Below are positions 16,686 through 25,738 of a stretch of DNA of 64,000 nucleotides, one piece after another (positions within the stretch are counted from its first letter, which is position 1; each line of letters opens with the position of its first letter). A model generated the notes under the pieces. The model was not told the DNA's origin and searched no databases. It worked only from the letters and a program-made list of their open reading frames with translations. Origin of the DNA: Devosia ginsengisoli (lineage in GTDB: Bacteria; Pseudomonadota; Alphaproteobacteria; Rhizobiales; Devosiaceae); contig NZ_CP042304.1 in NCBI RefSeq assembly GCF_007859655.1, positions 1,178,001-1,242,000 on the forward strand, given 5' to 3'. The translations under genes and the position numbers were made by a program.

Positions 16686-17974
16686 CCCGCCCCCTGCTCA
16701 TCGAAAACGCCCGCATCATCGACCCCGCCTCCGGCACCGATGCCAAGGGCGCCGTCCTCGTCGAAAACGGCCTCATCAGCGATATCGCCCTCGGCGCCCC
16801 GGTTGGCGTCCCCGAAGATGCCGAAGTGGTCAACGCCAATGGCCTGATCCTCGCGCCTGGCCTCATCGACATGCGCGTCTTCACCGGCGAGCCCGGCAAG
16901 GAATACCGCGAAACCCTCGCTTCGGCGGGCGAAGCCGCGGCGGCCGGCGGGGTCACCAGCTTCGTCATGATGCCCGACACGTCCCCCGTCGTGGACGATG
17001 GCGCCCTGGTGGATTTCCTCATCCGCCGCGCCAAGGCCACCAGCAAGGTCAATGTCCTGCCATCGGGCGCCATCACCAAGGGCCTGGCCGGCCAGGAGAT
17101 CACCGAATTCGGCCTGCTGCAGGAAGCCGGCGCCGTCTGCCTCACCGATGGCCGCCACTCCATCCAGTCCAGTGCCCTGCTCCGCACCGTCATGAGCTAT
17201 GCCGCCAATTACGGCATGACCGTCATCCACCACGTTTCCGACCAGAGCCTCACCGGCGACGGCGTCATGAATGAAGGGCTCTTCGCCACCATTCTCGGCC
17301 TCAAGGGCATCCCCCGCGAAGCCGAAACCATCCCCCTCGCCCGCGACTTGCAGCTCGCCGCCCTGACCGGCGCCAAATACCACGCCGCCCAGATTTCCTG
17401 CGCCGCCTCCGTCGACCTGATGGCCGCAGCCAAGAAGCGTAACGCCTCGATTACCTCAGGCATCTCGATCAACAATCTCGCCCTCAACGAAAACGACATC
17501 GGCCGCTACCGCACCTTCTTCAAGCTGGGCACGCCCCTGCGCTCCGAGGACGATCGCCAGGCCGTCATCGAAGGCCTGCGTAGCGGCGCCATCGACACCA
17601 TCCATTCCGACCACGATCCGCAGGATACCGAGGTCAAGCGCCAGCCCTTCGCCGAAGCCTCCGACGGCGCCATAGGCCTCGAAACCCTGCTGGCCGCCGC
17701 TCTGCGCCTGCATCATTCCGGCGATGTCGACCTCATGACCATCCTCCGCGCCATGACCAGCCGCCCCGCCGAAATCCTCGGCCTGTCCTCCGGCCGCATC
17801 GCCAAGGGCGCCCCCGCCGACTTGATCCTCTTCGATCTTGACTATCCCTGGCAGGTCAGCGAACGAGACCTCCGCTCCCGCTCCCGCAACACCAGCTTCG
17901 AAGGCGCCCGCCTCGCCGGCAAGGTCATGCGCACCATCGTCGGTGGCGAAACGGTGCATGTGCATATCGAGTAG
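16682..17974 (+). CDS. dihydroorotase-like protein, probably non-catalytic
   Basis: A 430-residue class I dihydroorotase homologue (amidohydrolase fold). In an active enzyme the first strand ends in HxH (PGLIDMHVHLREPG); here it reads [14 protein letters not shown], with R65-V66-F67 in place of the metal-binding His-x-His. The Lys/His positions downstream also differ ([19 protein letters not shown]). It is likely the pseudo-DHOase (PyrX/PyrC') needed for ATCase assembly rather than catalysis (established in Pseudomonas; inference here). A true pyrC should be elsewhere in the genome. It overlaps pyrB by four bases. Confidence 0.85.
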   Translation: MTRPLLIENARIIDPASGTDAKGAVLVENGLISDIALGAPVGVPEDAEVVNANGLILAPGLIDMRVFTGEPGKEYRETLASAGEAAAAGGVTSFVMMPDTSPVVDDGALVDFLIRRAKATSKVNVLPSGAITKGLAGQEITEFGLLQEAGAVCLTDGRHSIQSSALLRTVMSYAANYGMTVIHHVSDQSLTGDGVMNEGLFATILGLKGIPREAETIPLARDLQLAALTGAKYHAAQISCAASVDLMAAAKKRNASITSGISINNLALNENDIGRYRTFFKLGTPLRSEDDRQAVIEGLRSGAIDTIHSDHDPQDTEVKRQPFAEASDGAIGLETLLAAALRLHHSGDVDLMTILRAMTSRPAEILGLSSGRIAKGAPADLILFDLDYPWQVSERDLRSRSRNTSFEGARLAGKVMRTIVGGETVHVHIE

Positions 17975-17977
17975 CAT

Positions 17978-18078
17978 GGTGCCACGCCCTCGCCCTTCGA
18001 CAAGCTCAGGGTGAGGTCTGCTGAGATATCTCCGTAGCCCTCATGGTGAGCCTGTCGAACCAAGAGGGCGTGGCACCA
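17978..18078. repeat. family B inverted repeat
   Basis: Opposed units after the pyrC-like gene: GGTGCCACGCCCTCGCCCTT, CGACAAGCTCAGGGTGAGG, then GTAGCCCTCATGGTGAGCCT and GGGCGTGGCACCA. Together with the next repeat it fills the gap before plsY. Confidence 0.75.
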
Positions 18079-18095
18079 CGCTTCCCCACCCACGA

Positions 18096-18219
18096 TGTCA
18101 CCCCGGCCTTGAGCCGGGGCCCGTCCCGAGGTCGCGCCCCAGCCGCAAGGTGGTTCGTTTGAACCACCGGACTTGCCTCACCATCTCAAGATGGTTCCCG
18201 GCTCAAGGCCGGGATGACA
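18096..18219. repeat. palindromic repeat, family A, second copy
   Basis: Outer arms TGTCACCCCGGCCTTGAGCC and GGCTCAAGGCCGGGATGACA match the family A element at 3374-3464. Inside is a perfect 8-bp hairpin, GGTGGTTC-gttt-GAACCACC, at 18149-18168. Confidence 0.75.
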
Positions 18220-18292
18220 CCGAGTTTGGAAAGCCCCCTTGTGGGAACCACCGCGCTGGAGATACTTTTCTGCACAATTTGAGGGGAAACCA

Positions 18293-18901
18293 ATGCCAAC
18301 CGACCTGATGCCGCTGCTTTACGCAATCGTCCTCGGCTATCTCTGCGGCTCCGTCCCCTTCGGCCTGCTGCTCACCCGCGCCGCCGGGCTCGGCGACATT
18401 CGCGATATCGGCTCGGGCAATATCGGCGCCACCAATGTGCTGCGTACCGGCAATCGATGGGTCGCCGCCGCCACCCTCGTCCTCGACGCTGCCAAGGCGG
18501 CCCTGCCGATTCTCGTCGCCCGCTATTATTGGGGCGAAAACGCCGCCATGATCGCCGCCATCGGCGCCCTTCTCGGCCACTGCTTCCCTGTCTGGCTCAA
18601 TTTCAAGGGCGGCAAGGGCGTGTCGGTCATGATCGGTTCGCTCCTGGCCCTGTCCTGGCCGGTCGGCCTCATCTTCTGCGCCGTCTGGCTGGTCATCGCC
18701 TTCGCCCAGAAAATGAGCTCGCTCGCCGCGCTCACCGCCGCCGCCACCGCGCCCATCTTCGCCTTCGTCGTGGTCAATGAATGGCTGGCCGGCGCCATCG
18801 CCATCATGGCCATCGTCCTGTTCTTCCAGCATCGCGAAAACATCGCCCGGCTGATGGCCGGCACCGAGCCCAGGATCGGCTCGGAGAAGAAGGCCTCCTA
18901 G
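18293..18901 (+). CDS. plsY: glycerol-3-phosphate acyltransferase
   Basis: PlsY, the integral membrane enzyme that acylates glycerol-3-phosphate from acyl-phosphate in phospholipid synthesis. 202 residues with about five membrane spans. Three family loops are visible: GSVPFG near residue 20, GSGNIGATNVLR near residue 40, and HCFPVWLNFKGGKGV near residue 98. GAGGGG lies just before ATG 18293; upstream in-frame codons are not used. The dprA frame begins three bases after the stop. Confidence 0.96.
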   Translation: MPTDLMPLLYAIVLGYLCGSVPFGLLLTRAAGLGDIRDIGSGNIGATNVLRTGNRWVAAATLVLDAAKAALPILVARYYWGENAAMIAAIGALLGHCFPVWLNFKGGKGVSVMIGSLLALSWPVGLIFCAVWLVIAFAQKMSSLAALTAAATAPIFAFVVVNEWLAGAIAIMAIVLFFQHRENIARLMAGTEPRIGSEKKAS

Positions 18902-18903
18902 GC

Positions 18904-20025
18904 TTGGCGCCGCGCCCGGTCGCCACGCTCACCGACGCGCAGCGTCTCGATTGGCTGCGCCTCCTGCGCACCGACAATGTCGGCCCCGCCACCTTCCGCC
19001 AGTTGCTCAACCGCTTCGGCGCTGCCGATGCCGCCCTCGAAGCCCTGCCAGGCCTGCTCAAGCGCACCGGCAAGCCCTTGCGCGTCCCCACCAGATCCGA
19101 AGCCGAAGACGAAATCGCCGGCCTGTCGCGCTACGGCGCCCGCCTCGTCGCCAGCGGCGAACCCGACTATCCGCCGCTCCTCGCCTATATTCCCGCCGCC
19201 CCGCCGCTCGTCACCATGGCCGGCGGCCAGAACCTCGACTGGCTCCGCACCGTCGCCATTGTCGGCGCCCGCAACGCCTCCGCCGCCGGCATCAAGATGA
19301 CCCGCCTCCTGGCCGGCGACCTCGGCGAGCGCGGCTATACCGTGGTCTCCGGCCTCGCCCGTGGCATCGACACCGCCGCCCACCGCGCCACGCTGACCAC
19401 AGGCACCATCGCCGTCCTCGCAGGCGGCTTCGACAAGATCTATCCCGACGAAAATATCCCCCTCGCCCACGACATTCTCGATAGCGGCGGGGCTCTCCTC
19501 ACCGAAATGCCGCTCGGCTGGGAACCCCGCGCCCGCGACTTCCCCAGGCGTAACCGGCTGGTTTCCGGTCTCGCCCTTGGCGTCGTCGTGGTGGAAGCCG
19601 CCAAACGCAGCGGCTCGCTCATCACCGCCCGCCTGGCGCTGGAACAGAACCGCGACGTCTTCGCCGTCCCCGGCTTCCCGCTCGACCCACGCGCCGAAGG
19701 CGGCAATGCCCTTATCCAGCAGGGCGCCAAACTCATCACCGGCGCGGCAGACATCGTGGAAACCCTGGGCAGCGCCGACCCGTCCCGCAACGCCCTCTTC
19801 GACCGCGACTGGGAGCCGGACCTCCTGCCTGACACAGCGCCGCCCAGCGAAGACGACCGCTCCCGTCTGCTCTCATCCCTCAGCGCCACGCCCATCGACG
19901 TCGACGAACTAATCCGCCAGTCCGGCCTCCCGGCCTCCGCCATGCAGATGCTGCTGCTCGAACTCGACCTCGCCGGCCAGATCGAATGGTCCAGCGGTCA
20001 ATTGGTGGCGCTGAAATACAGCTAG
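18904..20025 (+). CDS. dprA: DNA-processing protein DprA (Smf)
   Basis: DprA, which binds incoming single-stranded DNA and loads RecA in natural transformation. About 373 residues. The Rossmann-like core is clear: VAIVGARNASAAGI near residue 118, SGLARGIDTAAHRATL, VLAGGFDKIYPDEN, and FPRRNRLVSGLALGVVVVEA. A small helix-turn-helix-like C-terminal domain follows (PIDVDELIRQSGLPASAMQM). The start is a TTG at 18904 (LAPRPVAT), inferred; AGAAGG lies in the plsY end upstream. Coupled to plsY, a common arrangement in this group. Confidence 0.92.
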   Translation: MAPRPVATLTDAQRLDWLRLLRTDNVGPATFRQLLNRFGAADAALEALPGLLKRTGKPLRVPTRSEAEDEIAGLSRYGARLVASGEPDYPPLLAYIPAAPPLVTMAGGQNLDWLRTVAIVGARNASAAGIKMTRLLAGDLGERGYTVVSGLARGIDTAAHRATLTTGTIAVLAGGFDKIYPDENIPLAHDILDSGGALLTEMPLGWEPRARDFPRRNRLVSGLALGVVVVEAAKRSGSLITARLALEQNRDVFAVPGFPLDPRAEGGNALIQQGAKLITGAADIVETLGSADPSRNALFDRDWEPDLLPDTAPPSEDDRSRLLSSLSATPIDVDELIRQSGLPASAMQMLLLELDLAGQIEWSSGQLVALKYS

Positions 20026-20030
20026 GCCCG

Positions 20031-20144
20031 GCACGACCTCGTCCTTCGACAAGCTCAGGATGAGGTCTACTTTGAAATCCCAGTAGCCCTCATGAAATCT
20101 CAGTAGACCTCATGGTGAGCCTGTCGAACCACGAGGTCGTGCAC
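20031..20144. repeat. family B repeat with internal duplication
   Basis: GCACGACCTC...CGACAAGCTCAGGATGAGGT opposed to GACCTCATGGTGAGCCTGTC...ACGAGGTCGTGC. Between them CAGTAGCCCTCATG and CAGTAGACCTCATG repeat in tandem. It separates the convergent dprA and murB genes. Confidence 0.75.
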
Positions 20145-20154
20145 CTATTGCCCG

Positions 20155-21168
20155 CTAGCAGAACACCGGCTCCTCATGCAGTTGCACGCCAAACCGCTCC
20201 CGCACCGTCTGCTTCACATGCTCGGCTAGCGCCCGCACATCCCCGGCCACGGCCCCACCATAATTCACCAGCACCAGCGCATGCCGCTCCGACATGCCCA
20301 CCGGCCCCAGCCGGAATCCCTTGAGCCCGCTTTTTTCGATCAGCCACCCGGCCGACAGCTTCAACCGCCCATCCGCCTGCGGAAAGGCAGGCGCCGCCGG
20401 AAACTCCGCCAGAACAGGCTCGGCTTCCGCCGCCGAAACGATCGGGTTCTGGAAAAACGAACCGGCATTGGGCGTCACCCGCCAGTCCGGCAGCTTGGAA
20501 TTCCGCAGCGCCACCACCCGGTCCATCAACGCGTGCGGCGTCACATCTCCGGCAATATCTGCCAGACCCGCAAAATTCTGGTTGGGCACCCATGGCGTCG
20601 GCAGCAGCAGGCGCAGCGACAGGACCACGTAGCGATCGGGTTCGTGCTTGAACAGGCTGTCCCGATAGGCAAACGCACATTCCTCCCTGAGGAATGTTCG
20701 CGCCGCTCCGGTCACGCGGTCATAGGCGACCAGCGACTCGAGCACATCGGCCACTTCGACCCCATAGGCCCCGATATTCTGCACCGGCGCTGCGCCAACC
20801 GTGCCCGGGATGAGAGCGAGATTTTCGATCCCGCCCAGGCCCTGCCCGACGGTCCAGGCCACCAGGTCATGCCAGGTCTCGCCCGCCGCGGCTTCGACGA
20901 GCACCCCACGCGCATTGGTCTCCACGATGCGCCGGCCCCGGATCGCCATCACAGCAGTAATGCCGTCAAACTCCGGCGCCAGCACCACATTGCTGCCCCC
21001 ACCCAATATGCGCAAAGCCAGCCCCTGCGCGGCAGAAGCCGCCAGCACATCGGCCACCATGCCGAGCTCGGTGATGGACACGCCCAGGCGCGAATACGCG
21101 CCCAGCGCCAGCGTATTATGCGCCGAAAGGTCGAAATCTGGAATCAAGGCAAGGCTCGAATGGGTCAT
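20155..21168 (-). CDS. murB: UDP-N-acetylenolpyruvoylglucosamine reductase (type I)
   Basis: MurB, the FAD enzyme making UDP-MurNAc for peptidoglycan. 337 residues, with the FAD-binding LRILGGGSNVVLAPEF near residue 50, GIENLALIPGTVGAAPVQNI, and the catalytic trio regions FAYRDSLFKHE (Arg), NAGSFFQNP (Ser) and HEEPVF near the C-terminus (Glu). The pattern and length follow the E. coli type I enzyme. Hyphomicrobiales usually have a shorter type II murB in the dcw cluster, so this could be a second copy or a replacement. It converges with dprA and is divergent from topA. Confidence 0.93.
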   Translation of the reverse strand: MTHSSLALIPDFDLSAHNTLALGAYSRLGVSITELGMVADVLAASAAQGLALRILGGGSNVVLAPEFDGITAVMAIRGRRIVETNARGVLVEAAAGETWHDLVAWTVGQGLGGIENLALIPGTVGAAPVQNIGAYGVEVADVLESLVAYDRVTGAARTFLREECAFAYRDSLFKHEPDRYVVLSLRLLLPTPWVPNQNFAGLADIAGDVTPHALMDRVVALRNSKLPDWRVTPNAGSFFQNPIVSAAEAEPVLAEFPAAPAFPQADGRLKLSAGWLIEKSGLKGFRLGPVGMSERHALVLVNYGGAVAGDVRALAEHVKQTVRERFGVQLHEEPVFC

Positions 21169-21243
21169 TGCCGTGCCCTATCAGAATCGGCCGCAAAAAT
21201 CCTCTCTCTAAGAGAGAGCGTATCGCCGCCTCGTTTGCCCGCA

Positions 21244-21272
21244 TTGACACCGCATCGCGGCTTCACCATGTT
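21244..21272 (+). promoter_or_regulatory. predicted sigma-70 promoter of topA
   Basis: TTGACA at 21244-21249, a 17-base spacer, then CATGTT at 21267-21272. The -35 is perfect, the -10 is moderate. Transcription would begin about 30 bases before the topA ATG. Confidence 0.45.
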
Positions 21273-21310
21273 GCGCCACTTCTTATAAAGCGTTGCGGAA
21301 CGGGTAATCC

Positions 21311-23914
21311 ATGAAGGTCGTCGTCGTTGAAAGTCCGGCTAAAGCCAAGACAATCAACAAATATCTCGGTTCAGGCTATGAAGTCCTGGCCTCCTTTGGC
21401 CATGTCCGCGACCTGCCGGCCAAGGATGGCTCGGTGCGTCCCGACGAAGACTTCGCCATGTCCTGGGAGGTCGATACCGCCTCGCGCAAGCGCCTTGCCG
21501 ATATTGCCGGCGCGCTCAAGGGCGCCGATGGCCTGATCCTCGCCACCGACCCGGATCGCGAAGGCGAAGCCATTTCCTGGCATGTGCTCGACGTCCTCCG
21601 CCAGAAGAAGGCATTGAAGAAGGACACGCCGGTCCAGCGCGTCGTCTTCAATGCCATCACCAAGGATGCAGTGACGGCCGCCATGGCCAAGCCGCGCGAA
21701 ATCGACATGCCGCTGGTCGATGCCTATCTGGCCCGCCGCGCCCTCGATTATCTCGTCGGCTTCACTCTATCGCCCATCCTCTGGCGCAAGCTGCCCGGGT
21801 CCCGCTCGGCCGGCCGCGTGCAGTCCGTCGCCCTGCGCCTCGTTTCCGACCGCGAAGCCGAGATCGAAAAGTTCAAGGCGGATGAATATTGGTCCGTCGA
21901 GGCCAAGTTAGCCCAATCGGGTAAGAGCTTCCTCGCCCGCCTCTTCTCGGTCGATGGCAAGAAGACCGACAAGCTCGACATCAAGACCGGCGAAAATGCC
22001 GCCGAGCTGAAAAAGCTCATCCTCTCCGGCCAGTTCAACGTCTCCAGCGTCGAAAAGAAGCCGACCAAGCGCAATCCCTACGCGCCCTTCACTACCTCTT
22101 CGCTGCAGCAGGACGCCTCCTCGCGCCTCGGCCTGTCCCCGTCGCGCACCATGCAGATCGCCCAGCGCCTCTACGAAGACGGCCTCATCACCTATATGCG
22201 TACCGACGCCGTGCAGATGGCGCCCGAAGGCATAGCCATGGCCCGTTCGGTCATCGGCAAATATTTCGGCGAGGAATATCTCCCCGAAAAGCCGCGCATC
22301 TACCAGACCAAGGCCAAGAACGCCCAGGAAGCGCACGAAGCCATCCGTCCGACGGATATGTTCAAGCGCCCGGAAAACCTCAATCTCGATGCCGACCAGG
22401 CCAAGCTCTATGGCCTGATCTGGCGCCGCACGCTCGCCAGTCAGATGAAATCCGCCGAGATCGACCGCACCACGGTCGACATCGCGGTCAACGTCCCCGG
22501 CCGCGCGGTCGAACTGCGCGCCGTCGGCTCCGTCGTCACCTTCCCTGGCTTCCTCAAGCTCTATGGCGTCGAGGTGAAGTCCGACGAAGAAACCGACGAC
22601 GAGGATGACCGCGAACTGCCCCCGCTGTCCGTGGGCGACAAGCCGAGCCTGCAGCAGGTCGATATCGAGCAGCATTTCACCCAGCCGCCCAGCCGCTATA
22701 CCGAAGCCAGCCTCATCAAGAAAATGGAGGAGCTGGGCATCGGCCGGCCGTCTACGTATGCCGCAACCCTCACCACCCTCAAGGACCGCGACTATGTCCG
22801 CCTTGAGGGCAAGGCGCTGCATCCCGAAGACCGCGGCCGCATCGTCACCGCCTTCCTCGAAAATTTCTTCACCCGCTATGTCGAATACGGCTTCACGGCG
22901 GGTCTGGAAGAGCAACTCGACGAAATCTCCGACGGCAAGCTCGACTACAAGCAGGTGCTGCGCGATTTCTGGAAGGATTTCACCGGCGCCACCGACGAGA
23001 TCAAGGATCTGCGCGTTTCCGAGGTGCTCGACGCCCTCAACGAAGCGTTGGCCAGCCGCATCTTCCCGCCCAGGGAAGACGGTTCCGATCCCCGCCGCTG
23101 CCCCACCTGCGGCACCGGCCAGCTCTCGCTGAAACTCGGCAAGTTCGGCGCCTTCATCGGCTGCTCCAACTACCCTGAATGCAAGCACACAATGCAGCTT
23201 TCGGACGCGGCCTCCGGCCAGTCCAGTGAAGCCGCCGCCGGTGACGGCATTCTGGGGACCGATCCGGAATCGGGCGAACAGGTCTTCCTCAAATCCGGCC
23301 GCTTCGGTCCCTATGTCCAGCTCGGCGAAGGCCAGGAGCCCAAGCGCTCCTCGCTCCCCAAGGGCTGGGACTCCTCTGCCTTAACGCTGGAAGGCGCCCT
23401 CAAGCTCCTCTCTCTCCCGCGCGAAGTGGGCCTCCACCCGGAAACCGGCCTGCCCATCTCGGCCGGTCTCGGCCGCTACGGCCCCTTCGTCCTGCATGAC
23501 GGCAAATATGCCAACCTGCCCGATGTCGAAGAAGTCTTCACCGTCGGCCTCAATCGCGCCGTCGATCTCATCGCGCAAAAGGCCGCCGGCGGCTTCAAGC
23601 GCGGCGGTGCTGCCGTCGCCGCCATCCAGACCTTCGAGCACGATGCCGGCCCCATCACCGTCCGCGCCGGCCGCTACGGCCCCTATGTCAACCAGGGCAA
23701 GATCAACGCCACCATCCCCAAGGACGTAAAGCCCGAGGATGTGACCCTCGATCAGGCCGTCCAATGGATCGCCGCCCGCGCCGAAGCTACCGGCAAGAAG
23801 GTGAAAAAGGCCCCAGCCAAGAAAGCGGCCGCCAAAAAGCCCGCCGCCAAAAAGGCCCCGGCCAAAAAAGCCGCCCCGAAAAAGACCGTCAAAGCCGAAG
23901 ACGTACCCTTCTAA
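21311..23914 (+). CDS. topA: DNA topoisomerase I
   Basis: Type IA topoisomerase that relaxes negative supercoils. 867 residues. N-terminal Toprim: MKVVVVESPAKAKTI, and LILATDPDREGEAISWH with the DxDxE-like acidic motif. The active-site Tyr is in GLITYMRTDAV near residue 295. A C4 zinc-ribbon (CPTCGTGQLSLKLGKFGAF then GCSNYPEC) is near residue 600, followed by zinc-ribbon-like repeats and a Lys/Ala-rich basic tail ending EDVPF. A TTGACA promoter precedes it. Topoisomerase I is the known target of the YjhX (TopAI) toxin family, a member of which is at 8834. Confidence 0.97.
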   Translation: MKVVVVESPAKAKTINKYLGSGYEVLASFGHVRDLPAKDGSVRPDEDFAMSWEVDTASRKRLADIAGALKGADGLILATDPDREGEAISWHVLDVLRQKKALKKDTPVQRVVFNAITKDAVTAAMAKPREIDMPLVDAYLARRALDYLVGFTLSPILWRKLPGSRSAGRVQSVALRLVSDREAEIEKFKADEYWSVEAKLAQSGKSFLARLFSVDGKKTDKLDIKTGENAAELKKLILSGQFNVSSVEKKPTKRNPYAPFTTSSLQQDASSRLGLSPSRTMQIAQRLYEDGLITYMRTDAVQMAPEGIAMARSVIGKYFGEEYLPEKPRIYQTKAKNAQEAHEAIRPTDMFKRPENLNLDADQAKLYGLIWRRTLASQMKSAEIDRTTVDIAVNVPGRAVELRAVGSVVTFPGFLKLYGVEVKSDEETDDEDDRELPPLSVGDKPSLQQVDIEQHFTQPPSRYTEASLIKKMEELGIGRPSTYAATLTTLKDRDYVRLEGKALHPEDRGRIVTAFLENFFTRYVEYGFTAGLEEQLDEISDGKLDYKQVLRDFWKDFTGATDEIKDLRVSEVLDALNEALASRIFPPREDGSDPRRCPTCGTGQLSLKLGKFGAFIGCSNYPECKHTMQLSDAASGQSSEAAAGDGILGTDPESGEQVFLKSGRFGPYVQLGEGQEPKRSSLPKGWDSSALTLEGALKLLSLPREVGLHPETGLPISAGLGRYGPFVLHDGKYANLPDVEEVFTVGLNRAVDLIAQKAAGGFKRGGAAVAAIQTFEHDAGPITVRAGRYGPYVNQGKINATIPKDVKPEDVTLDQAVQWIAARAEATGKKVKKAPAKKAAAKKPAAKKAPAKKAAPKKTVKAEDVPF

Positions 23915-23953
23915 CGCTCTGCAGCTCTATCGCCTTCTTTTGCGAGTCCTCGT

Positions 23954-24059
23954 CACCCCACCCTCAATCCCTCCCCATCAAGGGGAGGGAGGCGCTAGTT
24001 CCAGCGCCTGTGTTCATCGTCTCCCTCCCCCTTGTGGGGAGGGATCAAGGGTGGGGGTG
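23954..24059. repeat. inverted repeat, family C-like
   Basis: CACCCCACCCTCAATCCCTC...AAGGGGAGGGAG is mirrored by CTCCCTCCCCCTTGTGGGGA...AAGGGTGGGGGTG. It follows topA; no coding potential is seen here. Confidence 0.7.
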
Positions 24060-24122
24060 AGCCACGCGCACAGGCCCAAGTCTGGAGTACCCCTCTAAGG
24101 CGCGGGGCGCATACATCCCCAG

Positions 24123-24149
24123 AAAAAAGCCCCGGCCAAGGGCCGGGGC
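24123..24149 (-). terminator. intrinsic terminator of small CxxC gene
   Basis: On the minus strand GCCCCGGCC-CTT-GGCCGGGGC is followed by TTTTTT. It lies 44 bases after the stop of the small gene at 24193-24450. Confidence 0.85.
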
Positions 24150-24192
24150 AGTCGGGTCAGGAAAGGTGGGGCGAGCGCCTGGCTTTCAGCGC

Positions 24193-24450
24193 TCAAGCCC
24201 CGGCGGAGCCGTCGTTTCCGGCAGACCCCGCGATCGGCATCATGGCCATATCGCCCGACAAAGCGATGGGCCTTTGGTCGCACCCTCCGGGCGGCAGTCG
24301 TCCACCCGATTTCCATTCACCTTCAATGCTGGCGAACAGATGCTCGGGCGTGCGGCGCGGCGCGGTATAGCTTGCCATACACCATGGGCAACGAACGGCG
24401 GCGCGCGGCCGGGGTCCAGCACATGACAGACAGAGCCGAAGGGCGGGCAT
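24193..24450 (-). CDS. small hypothetical protein with CxxC pairs
   Basis: An 85-residue frame with a perfect ribosome site (AGGAGG, five bases before the ATG) and a strong terminator downstream on the same strand. The N-terminus has two cysteine pairs, CLSCAGPRPRAAVRCPWC, suggesting a small zinc ribbon. The rest (MASYTAPRRTPEHLFASIE, then a Gly/Pro-rich stretch) has no known domain. No family recognised. It stands alone between topA and the dipeptidase; the upstream 180 bases include a short AT-rich stretch (24543-24560) that could be a promoter. Confidence 0.6.
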   Translation of the reverse strand: MPALRLCLSCAGPRPRAAVRCPWCMASYTAPRRTPEHLFASIEGEWKSGGRLPPGGCDQRPIALSGDMAMMPIAGSAGNDGSAGA

Positions 24451-24632
24451 GATAACCTCCTGGCTTCGCACCCATGGGGCGGAAGCTGCATTTCGATGAT
24501 GAACGGGACGAGCGCTTTTGCGCTCACCCTCAACATGGTCATTAATTTATATTTTTCAACGGCTTGTTTGTCGCAGCCAACGCGAAAGGCTAATCCCTTG
24601 GCCGGGCTTGACGCCAAACCGCGCCAAAAGGC

Positions 24633-25673
24633 CTAGCCGATCGTCCGCTCGATCATGCTCAGCCAGTTGCCCAGCGCGATCTTGCGCACCAGTTCCTCGC
24701 CATAGCCCTTGTCCAGCAGCGCCTGCAGCAGCTTGGGCACCCCCGTCACATCGCCAATGACAGCCGGCATCATCGCCCCGTCGAAGTCCGACCCCAGCGC
24801 CACCCCATCCTCGCCCAGCGCCTCCACCAGCGCGTCGACATGGCGCACCATCACGTCCAACCCGGTATCGGCCACGAACTTCCCATCCGGCCGCAAAAAC
24901 CCCGTGGCGAAATTCAGCCCGACAATCCCCTTGCTCTCGGCAATCGCCGCCAGTTGCCAGTCGGTGAGGTTGCGCGCATGCGGGGAAATGGCATGCACAT
25001 TGGAATGCGTCGCCACCAGCGGATGGCTGCTGATCGCGGCCACGTCACGGAATCCCGCGGCATTGAGATGGCTGAGGTCGATCATCACCCCCATGCCATT
25101 GCACACCCGCACCAGTTCCTTGCCGACATCGCTCAACCCCGGCCCGATATCGGGGTCCACATTGTGGCGGAACGGCACCCCGGTCCCAAAGGCATTGGCC
25201 CGGCTCCAGGTAATGCCGATCGACCGCAACCCGGCCGCATAAAGCAGCTCCAGCGACCGGAACTCGGTATCGATGGTCTCCGCCCCCTCGATATGGAAAA
25301 TCGCCGCCAGCGTCTCCCGCGCCATCGCCGCGCGCAGTTCCCCGGCATTGCGGCACACCGCCAGCGCCCCCGCCCGCTCCAGCCTGAATAGCACCGACGC
25401 CATCCCGCTGGTCGACGCCATCGCATCGCTCCACGCCAGCTCCGGCGGCAGATCGGGGCTGAGCGCAGGCGAGCCCGCCGCCGCCTGCCCCGTCTTCAAC
25501 GGCGGCGGAAACATGGCAAAAAACCCGCCCGCCATCCCGGCCGTCCTGGCCCGCTTCAGGTCGATATGCCCCGTTTTGCTCCCCTCGATAAAAGCCCGCT
25601 CCTTGTCCACCCCCTCAGCATCCAGCAGGCGCAGCAGCGTGTCATTATGGCCGTCGAAAAATGGAATGGTCAT
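24633..25673 (-). CDS. membrane dipeptidase (peptidase M19, renal dipeptidase type)
   Basis: A 346-residue zinc dipeptidase of the M19 family. The first metal motif is FFDGHNDTLLR (HxD) near residue 8. The bridging Glu is in AIFHIEGAET near residue 125, and metal His residues lie in DLSHLNAAG and VATHSNVHAI. GVALGSDFDGAM near residue 288 holds the last metal-ligand region. There is no signal peptide, so it is probably cytoplasmic despite the family name. Such enzymes cleave dipeptides, including D-amino-acid ones. No partner gene is evident. Confidence 0.92.
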   Translation of the reverse strand: MTIPFFDGHNDTLLRLLDAEGVDKERAFIEGSKTGHIDLKRARTAGMAGGFFAMFPPPLKTGQAAAGSPALSPDLPPELAWSDAMASTSGMASVLFRLERAGALAVCRNAGELRAAMARETLAAIFHIEGAETIDTEFRSLELLYAAGLRSIGITWSRANAFGTGVPFRHNVDPDIGPGLSDVGKELVRVCNGMGVMIDLSHLNAAGFRDVAAISSHPLVATHSNVHAISPHARNLTDWQLAAIAESKGIVGLNFATGFLRPDGKFVADTGLDVMVRHVDALVEALGEDGVALGSDFDGAMMPAVIGDVTGVPKLLQALLDKGYGEELVRKIALGNWLSMIERTIG

Positions 25674-25738
25674 GAAAAACTGCCATACAGGATCATTGGT
25701 GGGCGCGACGAGTTTAGCTCACATGCCTTGTGTGGAAG

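Noticed and set aside
24240..24617. 125-codon minus-strand frame overlapping the small CxxC gene in another frame
   Set aside because: No ribosome site of comparable quality; the CxxC frame has an ideal one and uses more natural codons.
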